From assembly GCA_001303705.1 (NCBI GenBank), contig LJUI01000023.1, positions 1 to 23,652 on the forward strand: 23,652 nt of DNA, read 5' to 3'. Source of the DNA: a candidate division TA06 bacterium SM23_40. GTDB taxonomy: Bacteria > LJUI01 > SM1-40. Made by a program: the position numbers and the translations under genes. The notes beneath the pieces were generated by a model that saw only the letters and a list, made by a program, of their open reading frames with translations, made no database searches and was not told the origin of the DNA. Shown piece after piece: positions 15,739 through 23,342 of the stretch; position 1 is the stretch's first letter, and every line of letters starts with the position of its first letter.

Positions 15739-15768
15739 AGTATACTATCTCGCAGAAGGAATGTTCCC
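15739..15768 (-). promoter_or_regulatory. Candidate ECF-type promoter of the sigma operon
   Basis: On the minus strand GGAACAT is followed after 15 bp by GTATACT, about 20 bp before the sigma start codon. GGAAC is the classical -35 word of RpoE-like sigma factors, so autoregulation is plausible; TATACT could equally serve as a sigma70 -10. Non-coding position and spacing are seen; recognition is inferred. Confidence 0.4.
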
Positions 15769-15823
15769 GCGGCCGGCATTCGGGTGCGGGGGGGATCGGC
15801 GGCGCGGCTATCTCTAGACGTTA

Positions 15824-17596
15824 TCAGGACGTGCGCTCCAGCTCTGAGATGAGGAATGCCTCCAGCCCCTCGCAGACGGCGCGGGCGCAGCGCTGCTGGA
15901 ACTCGGCGGTACGGAGCAGCGCCTCTTGCTCCGGTACGATCATGAACGCCGGTTCGACGAGGACGGCGATCATGTCGGCTGGGCGACACATCGCCAGGTT
16001 GGCCCGGTACAGGCCGAAGTCCGGAAGGCCGAGCATCCCGGCGAAGCGCCCGTGGATCGAGCGCGCGAGCGCCAGGCTGTGCGGATGCCAGTAGTAGGTG
16101 CTGAAGCCGTTGTGGCGCTCGGGATCGACCCCTGGCGGCACGCTGTTGTTGTGAATGCTGACGAGGATCTCCGCACCGGCTTCCCGCGCGATCTCTGGTC
16201 TGCGGGTGAGGGGCACGGCCTCGTCTCCCGTGCGGATCATCGTCGTGGACGCCCCCCGCTCACGGCACATCTGATCGAGCGATCGAGCGATCGCCAGATT
16301 CACGTCCTTCTCTAGCGTGCCGAGCGGGCCGACGGCACCCGGTTCGGGTGAATGACCTGCATCGATGGCGAGCTTTCTTCCCAGAAGCGGACGCGCTGCG
16401 TCTATGGGGGGCGCAGCCCTCAGGTGGAGGATGAAACCCGGGTCCTCGTACGCGGCGCGATATCCCCAGATGGCCTCCTCGAGGAAGAGTTCGACCTCCA
16501 GCGTCTGAGGATCGACCTGCTGCCATATGATCTCCCCGACGAGATGTTCTTCTGGTCCGTACCTCGCCCAGTCGAGATGAGCCACCGCCCGGGAGATGGT
16601 GAGGTGGAGAATTCGTCGGTCGGTGCGCTCGGCGACCAGAACAGCATAGGGGCGGTCCATCGGGATCGCCACGGCAGCCCCCTCGGGTGTTGACGTTGTC
16701 CTGATGGCGGCGATTTGATTCATTACTGCCGGCGTGCCGGCCGGGAGTGCCGTGAGCGAACGCTCGTCGACCCACCCCTGGCATGTTCCGGAGAGTGCGA
16801 CACGACACTCGTTGCCAACCTTTCCAGTGATTTCGACGATGACTCCCGACGGGAGGATCGCCCCATAGCCCATGCCGGGCCCGGTGCGGACGACCGTCTG
16901 AGGGCTCTGCGTCTCCGCCAGTTCGGGGATGGGGGGAGAGGTGACGGTCAGTCGGCCCCGCGCCTCGGCCTCGGCGCGGGAACCCTTCTCGCCCCTCAGG
17001 GAGACGGTAATCCGGCCGTCTCGTACTCGATCATCCGGTCCTATGATGTAGGTTCCCACATACAACCCGGGTTCCCCTTCAGCGAACGGAGAGAGATCTG
17101 CCCCGAAGACAAACGGGGGCGGCGAGTCAGCTGGTCGGGGAAGACCTTGTGGCATCTCGGCCATCGGGGCGCCGTCGACAAGTTGCTCAATAGTGAAGTG
17201 TGCCCCGGCACCCGGCGTGCCGCGGCACGTGACCGTGAGCCTATCCCCTGGGCGAAGCGCGCGGTCGGTCGATGGCTGCACGCTCCCTTCGTCGAGCCAG
17301 CACTCTTCCGAGGGGCCGGGCTCCCGCTTTCCTGCAACCTGAACCGTGACGGTCTGCTCGAGGCGCCTTCCCGAGAGGGTCGCCGTGCAGGAGATCGCGA
17401 ATCGGCCGGGTTCGATCGGGATTGAGACGATGAACCCGCCATCTTGATGCACGCGGGCGGGGAGGCCGTTGACGACGACGTTTGCGCCCGGCGGGGCGGA
17501 CCCGATCACGAATGTCGAGGGCACGCAGGGGAGGTGATCGCCCTCGCCCGGGAAGACAATTGATAGTTCGGTAGCGTGTTCCGTCTTCATTCTCAT
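15824..17596 (-). CDS. N-acetylmuramoyl-L-alanine amidase (Amidase_3) with SH3-like domain
   Basis: A 590-residue cell-wall hydrolase. The C-terminal ~180 residues are an Amidase_3 zinc amidase: H415 in LAIDAGHS, E429 in TLEKDVNLAIA, H482 in VSIHNNS and catalytic E548 in VLVEPAFM. It cleaves the bond between N-acetylmuramate and the stem peptide. Residues ~230-285 form an SH3-like (SH3b) module (VRTGPGMGYGAILPSG, then CQGWVDERSL); ~10-90 look Ig-like. Between them lies an AMIN-like beta-rich segment. No signal peptide is visible at either Met (17596 or 17590), nor in the open frame just upstream, which is odd for a wall enzyme. The start lies 4 nt after the helicase stop, so it is translationally coupled. 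Confidence 0.9.
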   Translation of the reverse strand: MRMKTEHATELSIVFPGEGDHLPCVPSTFVIGSAPPGANVVVNGLPARVHQDGGFIVSIPIEPGRFAISCTATLSGRRLEQTVTVQVAGKREPGPSEECWLDEGSVQPSTDRALRPGDRLTVTCRGTPGAGAHFTIEQLVDGAPMAEMPQGLPRPADSPPPFVFGADLSPFAEGEPGLYVGTYIIGPDDRVRDGRITVSLRGEKGSRAEAEARGRLTVTSPPIPELAETQSPQTVVRTGPGMGYGAILPSGVIVEITGKVGNECRVALSGTCQGWVDERSLTALPAGTPAVMNQIAAIRTTSTPEGAAVAIPMDRPYAVLVAERTDRRILHLTISRAVAHLDWARYGPEEHLVGEIIWQQVDPQTLEVELFLEEAIWGYRAAYEDPGFILHLRAAPPIDAARPLLGRKLAIDAGHSPEPGAVGPLGTLEKDVNLAIARSLDQMCRERGASTTMIRTGDEAVPLTRRPEIAREAGAEILVSIHNNSVPPGVDPERHNGFSTYYWHPHSLALARSIHGRFAGMLGLPDFGLYRANLAMCRPADMIAVLVEPAFMIVPEQEALLRTAEFQQRCARAVCEGLEAFLISELERTS

Positions 17597-17600
17597 TGTC

Positions 17601-19664
17601 TCAATCTGCGATTGGAATCTGCATGAAAAAGCGATCGATATCGTCTCTCGACTCAGTCACCGGGCACGGGGGGAGCGAGTTGAGAAAGTACCTGCCATAC
17701 GACATCGTCTTCACGCGAGGATCGAGGATGGCGATGACCCCTCTGTCCTCCATCGTCCTGATGAGCCTTCCCACGCCCTGGCGGAGCATCATAATTGCTC
17801 CCGGCAACAGATAGCTGCTGAACGGGTCGAAGCCGGCGTCTGCGAGCGCCTCCATCCTCGCCTCGGTGACAGGATCAGTCGGTACATCGAACGGCAGCTT
17901 GACGATGATAACGCACTGGAGCGCCTCCCCGGGTACGTCCACTCCCTGCCAGAATGAGTGGACGCCGAACAGGGTGGAGTGCAGATCCTGGCGGAAGCGG
18001 TCGAGCAGCTGCTCGCGGGGAAGCTCTCCCTGCTGGAGGAGTGTATGTTTCGACCCCAGTGAATTGACAAGCCCGCTGACACGGCGCATCATCTCATAGC
18101 TCGTGAACAGCACGAAGGCTCGTCCCCTGCTCGCGTCGAGCAAGAGTTTCGTCTCCAGAGCAACGGAGTCGACGAAGGCGTTCGGTTCTCTCCGCGGGTC
18201 CGGGGCGCACGGAGGAAGATAGAGGAGGACGTTGTTCTCTGTGTCGAATGGTGATGGGAGGAGGAGTTCATCGGCATCGTCGAAACCGAGACGATACCTG
18301 AGATAATCGAAGCGGGAATCTACCGTCAGAGTGGCTGACGTCATGGCCACGGGGTGGATAGGTTCGAAGACCTCGCGGCGGAGGTGGCTGGCAACTTCGA
18401 CCGGAGCGGCATGCAGGGCGACCTCCTGGTCATCTCTCCCCTCGCCGATCGAGATCCAGTGGACGTGCCCCTCGAGATGAAGTTCGAGGAACGATGCGAT
18501 AGAGACTGCCGCTGCGTTCGCTCTCGCGGCAAGGCCCTCGACCTCGATCCGCTCCATCTCGTCCTCAATCGATAACGATGCCTCGGTGAGTGCGCTCGCG
18601 AGTTTGGTCAGGGGCTCCTGGAGCCCGCCACCCAACGCTCCCGTCTCTCGGATGCGGACCGCTGAAGGCCCTTCGCCCCACGTCATGAGTATTTCCCCGA
18701 AAAACCGATGTGATGCAGCCCGGGCCTCACGTACGCGGGCTCTGATCTGCCGCACAGCCTCGGGCTCGAACAGGTCCGGCAGCCCGACGATGCCCGAGCG
18801 GGTGCGCGGATTGTGGACCGAGTTGAGAAGATGTTCGATCTGCCGGTTCGAGAGATGGTAGCCGAAATGATCGCTGGCAACGTCTTCGAGATTGTGTGCC
18901 TCATCGAAGACGACAGCGTTGAAGGGAGGGAGGACATTCCCGCCCGATGCAAGATTGGCGAAGAAGAGGTGGTGGTTGACGACTAAGATATGGGCATCTT
19001 CCTGCTCCTGCCGCGCGTGGCGGTAGTAGCAGTTGTGAGCCTCGGGGCAGCGGTACCCGAGGCAGGCGTCCGGCGACCGCGATATCTCGTTCCATATCCG
19101 GTTCTCTTCGGCGAGCGCGAGTTCGGAGCGCAATCCCCTCCGGGTTCGCGCCTCCCACTCGACGATCGCCGAGATCAGGTCGCTCGAGGCCGGAATCGCC
19201 TTGCTGCCCCGATGCAGGAACTGGCGGAATCGCCTCGTACACAGGTAATTCGCCGCTCCCAGGCAGAGCGCATAACGGATGGGGATATCGAGACGATCTA
19301 CCAGTTGCGGTAGGTCTTTGTCGATGAGTTGACTCTGAAGGGCCTTTGTGAAGGTAGAGACGATGGCTCGACGATCTCCGTCGAGGACCCAGTCCGCCAG
19401 AGGTACGAGATAGGCAAGCGTCTTTCCGGTCCCTGTGCCCGCCTCGACGAGCAAGTGGCCTTCGGTCGCGAGGGTTCGCTCGATGCGCTTGGCCATCGCC
19501 ACCTGCTCGCGCCGGAACTCGAAGTGTGGTAGACGCGCCGCCAGCTTACCATGCGGGCCGAAGAAGTGCTCGATGTTCATCTCTTCGTTTAGGGTCATCC
19601 GACGAGGAACCTGAGCTTCTGTCGCCGGAGTCTCTCCGATCACCGAACTGGGGTGAGTTCTCAT
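17601..19664 (-). CDS. DinG/XPD-family ATP-dependent helicase
   Basis: A 687-residue superfamily-2 5'-3' DNA helicase. Walker A is EAGTGTGKT (74-82) and the DEAH box is at 254-257 (FDEAHN). The iron-sulfur cluster cysteines expected between them are present: C142, C201, C206 and C212. C-terminal motifs include AMTSATLTV, FVLFTSYEMMRR, FWQGVDVPG and GVGRLIRTMEDRG. Bacterial members (DinG, YoaA) unwind R-loops and damaged replication intermediates. I keep ATG 19664 because it overlaps the OsmC stop as ATGA; internal ATGs at 19598 and 19580 are alternatives, since the first 22 residues look poorly conserved. No exonuclease domain is fused at the N-terminus. Confidence 0.93.
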   Translation of the reverse strand: MRTHPSSVIGETPATEAQVPRRMTLNEEMNIEHFFGPHGKLAARLPHFEFRREQVAMAKRIERTLATEGHLLVEAGTGTGKTLAYLVPLADWVLDGDRRAIVSTFTKALQSQLIDKDLPQLVDRLDIPIRYALCLGAANYLCTRRFRQFLHRGSKAIPASSDLISAIVEWEARTRRGLRSELALAEENRIWNEISRSPDACLGYRCPEAHNCYYRHARQEQEDAHILVVNHHLFFANLASGGNVLPPFNAVVFDEAHNLEDVASDHFGYHLSNRQIEHLLNSVHNPRTRSGIVGLPDLFEPEAVRQIRARVREARAASHRFFGEILMTWGEGPSAVRIRETGALGGGLQEPLTKLASALTEASLSIEDEMERIEVEGLAARANAAAVSIASFLELHLEGHVHWISIGEGRDDQEVALHAAPVEVASHLRREVFEPIHPVAMTSATLTVDSRFDYLRYRLGFDDADELLLPSPFDTENNVLLYLPPCAPDPRREPNAFVDSVALETKLLLDASRGRAFVLFTSYEMMRRVSGLVNSLGSKHTLLQQGELPREQLLDRFRQDLHSTLFGVHSFWQGVDVPGEALQCVIIVKLPFDVPTDPVTEARMEALADAGFDPFSSYLLPGAIMMLRQGVGRLIRTMEDRGVIAILDPRVKTMSYGRYFLNSLPPCPVTESRDDIDRFFMQIPIAD

Positions 19665-20083
19665 GCGGGAGTGTCATTGAGAACGAGTTGGAAATCGATC
19701 TCGGGCGGCGAGAGGAACGTCGCCAGGACGGAGCAGTACTTAGTCCGGGAGAGATCGAATGCCTGGCGTAGTGCCGGGGATGGGATGTCTCCTCGCACAT
19801 CGATCGACACCAGGATCTGCTCCATGCGCTTCGGATAGTCCTCGGCGTGTCTGCTCGTCGCCGTTATTGAGAGCTTCTCGAGCGTGAGTCGCTTCTTCGT
19901 GAGGATACTCACTATGTCCCAGGCCATGCACCCTGCCAGGGCCACGAGCGGCAGAACGCCCGGTTTGATCCCAAACGCCTCACCTCCTCCCGGAGGCGGT
20001 CCTCCCAGGGCGAGGGTGTGGCCTGACTCGTCCCTGGCCAGAAAGGCGAGGTCCTTGACCCAATCGAGCGTTATCGTGGGCAC
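19661..20083 (-). CDS. OsmC-family thiol peroxidase-like protein
   Basis: A 140-residue OsmC/YhfA-type protein. The two redox cysteines are in place: C52 in LAGCMAWD and C117 in TKYCSVLATF. Also seen are LSITATSRHAEDYPK and the closing beta strands. OsmC/Ohr proteins reduce organic hydroperoxides; YhfA-like members have unproven substrates. The start is GTG at 20083, with GGAGGGT about 10 nt upstream. It lies 40 bp after the cyclophilin lipoprotein and overlaps the helicase by 4 nt, so the four genes probably form one operon. A Gly/Pro-rich loop at 27-34 (GGPPPGGG) is conserved in this subgroup. Confidence 0.93.
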   Translation of the reverse strand: MPTITLDWVKDLAFLARDESGHTLALGGPPPGGGEAFGIKPGVLPLVALAGCMAWDIVSILTKKRLTLEKLSITATSRHAEDYPKRMEQILVSIDVRGDIPSPALRQAFDLSRTKYCSVLATFLSPPEIDFQLVLNDTPA

Positions 20084-20123
20084 AGACAGCGACCCTCCCT
20101 GCCGTCTTGTGGAACAGTAGTTG

Positions 20124-20816
20124 CTACTCAGAATCTCCCGATCGGCGTGATATCGTGACTTTCTCCATGTAGACGGGCTCGATGGGTTTGTCCCGAGGTC
20201 CGGTTTCGACCTTTCCGATCGCCTGTACTACGTCGAGTCCCTCGATCGCCTGGCCAAAGACGGTGTACTTGCCGTCGAGGCCGGGCTGAGGCGCGAGGCA
20301 GATATAGAACTGGCAACTCGCACTATTGGGATCCGGCCCCCTCGCCATGGCGAGCGTGCCGGTCACGTGCTTGCGTTCGCTGAACTCGGCGGGGATCGTG
20401 TACCCTGCGTTCCCCCTGCCGTCGCCTCTCGGGTCGCCGCCCTGGATCATGAACCCTGAAATGACGCGATGGAAGGTGAGGCCGTCATAGAACCCCTTGT
20501 TGGCGAGCTTGATGAAGTTCTCGACGTGAAGGGGAGCCACGTCAGGATAGAACTCGAGGACGATTGTGCCGAGGGTGGTCTCGATAGTCGCGATCTCATC
20601 TCCCGTCAGCGTCACCTCTTCCTCTTCGCTTGCTTCTTCTTCCGCTTCCGCCGCTGCCTCTTTCTCGGCGGCTTCCTGAGCCTGATCCGCCCGCTCAGCT
20701 TCGCCTTCCGCTTGAGATTCGCTCTCTTCGCCAGACGTGCCACAGCCTGTCACAGCCAGGGCCAGCGTCATGATCAGCGGTAGTGTGAATAGGAATCGGA
20801 GTAGAGTTGTCCACAT
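20124..20816 (-). CDS. Cyclophilin-type peptidyl-prolyl isomerase, lipoprotein
   Basis: A 230-residue envelope foldase. The signal peptide ends in a lipobox (LAVTGC, lipidated C25), followed by a highly acidic Glu/Ala spacer (~30-67) and a cyclophilin domain (~75-228). Catalytic-site residues are visible: R117 in FHRVI, Q125 in FMIQGGDPRGDG, and the ARGPDPNSASCQF loop. It should catalyse cis-trans isomerisation of prolyl bonds on the periplasmic side. ATG 20816 is preceded by GGAGGGTGAGG. As the first gene of the OsmC/helicase/amidase unit it follows a 261-bp non-coding gap that should contain the operon promoter, though I see no consensus there. Confidence 0.95.
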   Translation of the reverse strand: MWTTLLRFLFTLPLIMTLALAVTGCGTSGEESESQAEGEAERADQAQEAAEKEAAAEAEEEASEEEEVTLTGDEIATIETTLGTIVLEFYPDVAPLHVENFIKLANKGFYDGLTFHRVISGFMIQGGDPRGDGRGNAGYTIPAEFSERKHVTGTLAMARGPDPNSASCQFYICLAPQPGLDGKYTVFGQAIEGLDVVQAIGKVETGPRDKPIEPVYMEKVTISRRSGDSE

Positions 20817-21077
20817 CGCCTCACCCTCCCTGGTAGATGTCGATCCCTTGCTGGCGGATGCTCCTCGCAGCGTTCTACTACTCGGATATCGATCGCGCTG
20901 GGTATGGTGTGCCCGCAGGGTCTTATGGTCCTCGCCGCACTGTCAGCAGATACGAACCCGGAATGCAGATCGGCGGCCCGGGATCCGAATGTGGGCTTCC
21001 GGTCCGGAACGGAGATCCGGGGCTCGAGATGCAGGCCTCCGGATGCGGCACCTGCCGGCGGGCTGGCCTCAGTCGGG

Positions 21078-22946
21078 CTACGTCTCACATGTGCGGGCGG
21101 CCATCGCTCGCGCGATCGCCGTATCGATCTTCTTCATATCGAACGGCTTGTACAGAACAGCCCGGAGTCCCTCTTTGCTCGATTTCACCAGAGCATGAGT
21201 CGGGTCGTACCCGTAGGCGGTCATGAGGATCACTTCTGTTTCCGGCGTACATTCCTTGATTTCACTGAAGACCTCATAGCCGTTCTTCTTGGGCATCTTG
21301 ATGTCGCTGAGGACCAGGTCGTAGCGGGTTGCCTTCGCCTTGTCTATCGTCTCCTGGCCGTCGGATGCGGTGTCGACCTGATGTCCCTTGGAGCTCAGGT
21401 ATTGGGAGAGAAACCTCCGTACGTACAGCCGATCGTCTGCCACGAGGATCCGATAGCGTTCTCTCTCATCTGTCACGCAGGTCTCGTCGATGTCGACCAT
21501 GGTGATCTTGTCGAGGTACGGTTTCGTCTTCAGCGTGCCCGTCTCGGCCATGAGCTGGAGCCGCTCCGTAATCTCGCCGATCCTCAGCGCCTCCTCATTG
21601 ATGGCGGCCAGTTGCTCGACCCTCTCCTCCCTCTCCTCCTTCAGGCCATGATCTTCGTACATCTTCACCACATCTTCTCGATCCAGTGAGAAGAGGGAGA
21701 GTTGTCCCGCGCTGATGATCCCCTCGAGGAAGTTGTTGATCTCGTGGCTCAGAGTCGTGGCGACATTGGCGAGCGTGGCGAGCTTCTCCGCGCGGATCAG
21801 CTCCTTCTCCAGCTTCTTGATCTCTCTCAGATCCTTGGAGATTCCCTCAGTCCCGCTCTCGTTGCCTTCGTCATCGTAGAGCATGGTGACGGAGAGACTG
21901 ATCGGGATGCGCTCGCCGCTCTTGCTCACCGCGAGCGCTTCGTAGTTGCGCAGCCTGCCGACCCCCCCGCACTCGGGACCCCTGAGCTTCCTCATCACAT
22001 TCCGCGCCTCCTCTTCACTCGCGTAGAAGATAGAGGCAGGCTTTCCCAGTACCTCTTCCTCTTTGTACCCGAATACCTCCTCCGCACCTTTGTTAATGAG
22101 CGTGATCCTCCCCTCGGCGTCCGTCGCGACGATGATGTCGACGCAGCTCCGAATGAGCGTTTCGAGATAGCGCTTCGTCTGTTTCAGCTCGTCATGGAGT
22201 TTCGACCGTTCCACGATCCGTCCGGCCATACTCGCAAAGAGCTCGATGATCTGGAGGGACTCGGCGGTAGGGCGTCGGCCATCGAAGGGGTCATCCACCG
22301 AGAGTGTTCCGATGATCTTCCCGTCGCTGCTCGTGAGGGGGACGAAGAGGAGGTCATTCGGGTCCCAATCGATGAAATCCTTCTCTGTCATATGGCTCTC
22401 GACGGCGTCCTCGGATATCTCCTGCGCGAGTTCGGTCGTGTGAGAGATGTAGTAGGACTGGCTGATGCGATATTCGGGGCGAAACGTCCTGGCGCGCTGC
22501 TCAGGAGACATGGGTGGCCGGCTCTGATGACTTCGTACGTCCTCTTTCGTGAGGCCAGCATATCCGACCTTGACGACACGCCATTCCTCGTCGAAGAGCG
22601 AAATGATCGCCCGCCGGTAGGTCTGCGAATCGACGACCGCGTGAGCGATCAGATTGAGCTGCTCCTCGAGGTCGGTCGCCCGCTGGAGCTCTGTACTCAC
22701 CCGGAAGAGCGTGAGGAGCTGCTGGGTCATGTGCTCTGGATCGGGCACGTGCTCCCCTCTGCGCGCTGCCGGCGTCTTAGCCCTGGCCTTGGCGTCTGCC
22801 CGGCGGGGCTTCTCCGTCCTGGGTTTTCTGCCCTTCGCTGGCATCGGTACCACGCGTCCCATGGTGATCACAATCGAAGCGAAATGGTCGGCCTCCCGGC
22901 CGATGGCTATCCACCAGCTGCCTGCTTTCGCCGCTCCTCCGTGCAA
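21078..22946 (-). CDS. GAF-PAS-HisKA-REC hybrid sensor protein lacking an ATPase domain
   Basis: A 622-residue cytosolic sensor with no membrane segment. Order: basic N-terminal tail (~36-65), GAF domain (~75-250), PAS domain (~262-375: IVATDAEGRITLINKGAEEV, FGYKEEEVLG), HisKA dimerisation segment with H-box H401 in TTLSHEINNF, then directly a receiver domain (~498-615: DD at 504-505, phosphoacceptor D548 in LVLSDIKMP, K600 in LYKPF). The N, G1, F and G2 boxes of a HATPase domain are missing; only about 30 linker residues separate HisKA from REC. I start at TTG 22946, which has GGGAGG 5 nt upstream and lies ~30 nt from a consensus promoter; ATG 22862 or 22844 are alternatives with poor ribosome binding sites. 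Confidence 0.88.
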   Translation of the reverse strand: MHGGAAKAGSWWIAIGREADHFASIVITMGRVVPMPAKGRKPRTEKPRRADAKARAKTPAARRGEHVPDPEHMTQQLLTLFRVSTELQRATDLEEQLNLIAHAVVDSQTYRRAIISLFDEEWRVVKVGYAGLTKEDVRSHQSRPPMSPEQRARTFRPEYRISQSYYISHTTELAQEISEDAVESHMTEKDFIDWDPNDLLFVPLTSSDGKIIGTLSVDDPFDGRRPTAESLQIIELFASMAGRIVERSKLHDELKQTKRYLETLIRSCVDIIVATDAEGRITLINKGAEEVFGYKEEEVLGKPASIFYASEEEARNVMRKLRGPECGGVGRLRNYEALAVSKSGERIPISLSVTMLYDDEGNESGTEGISKDLREIKKLEKELIRAEKLATLANVATTLSHEINNFLEGIISAGQLSLFSLDREDVVKMYEDHGLKEEREERVEQLAAINEEALRIGEITERLQLMAETGTLKTKPYLDKITMVDIDETCVTDERERYRILVADDRLYVRRFLSQYLSSKGHQVDTASDGQETIDKAKATRYDLVLSDIKMPKKNGYEVFSEIKECTPETEVILMTAYGYDPTHALVKSSKEGLRAVLYKPFDMKKIDTAIARAMAARTCET

Positions 22947-22981
22947 AGGCCTCCCGATGCGTATTGCTGGAGAATTGTTCG

Positions 22982-23011
22982 ATTATAAATATGGCCCATT
23001 TTCGTTGTCAA
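22982..23011 (-). promoter_or_regulatory. Consensus sigma70-type promoter of the hybrid sensor
   Basis: On the minus strand TTGACA (23006-23011) is followed after 18 bp by TATAAT (22982-22987): both hexamers match consensus at every position. Transcription should start near 22975, about 30 nt before the TTG start with its GGGAGG ribosome binding site. Confidence 0.75.
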
Positions 23012-23301
23012 CAGCAAATCGTATCGAGGCATTTTACCTCGCATGCTCCTGATGGCGGGGATCTGTCCGGAGGTTTGGGGGTATCTGAGGAAGGACACCC
23101 AGGGCGTAAGGGATTTGTCGCATTTGTCTATCTTCCACGGTGGGACGCCCATCGAAGACACAGGAGCAGGAGTGTCTGTGTTCAATGCGGGAATTCGCAC
23201 ATGGGGAATCCGTCCCTGTGGAGTAAAGGCCAATGAAGAGCGCACTTCCATGGCATGCTTTTTGCTCGGATCGACCGCGAGACTGGACTGGCGGGATCCA
23301 G

Positions 23302-23329
23302 AGGCCCGGCGAGCAGAATGCCCGGGCCT
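23302..23329. terminator. Hairpin, possible terminator of the gene at the right edge
   Basis: Arms AGGCCCGG (23302-23309) and CCGGGCCT (23322-23329) around a 12-nt loop. It lies 14 bp downstream of the minus-strand stop at 23343. There is no T tract on either side, so its role as a terminator is uncertain. Confidence 0.35.
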
Positions 23330-23342
23330 GTCAAGAACTGCA

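Larger units (their letters stand above)
22947..23342. other. Intergenic region upstream of the hybrid sensor
   Basis: Almost 400 bp without a convincing gene. It contains a consensus sigma70-type promoter for the sensor gene and an 8-bp hairpin near the right end. The minus-strand open frame 22907-23395 runs straight through both and is therefore taken as spurious. The promoter flank is markedly AT-richer than its surroundings. Confidence 0.5.

Noticed and set aside
20817-21077. Possible small gene between the cyclophilin and sensor genes
   Set aside because: Open frames here are short and Arg/Cys-rich, without ribosome binding sites; more likely promoter and 3' untranslated sequence.
21702-22988. 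428-residue open frame on the plus strand
   Set aside because: Antisense to the hybrid sensor, whose GAF, PAS, HisKA and receiver motifs are unmistakable. The Asp/Arg/Leu-rich translation is what antisense of such a gene gives.
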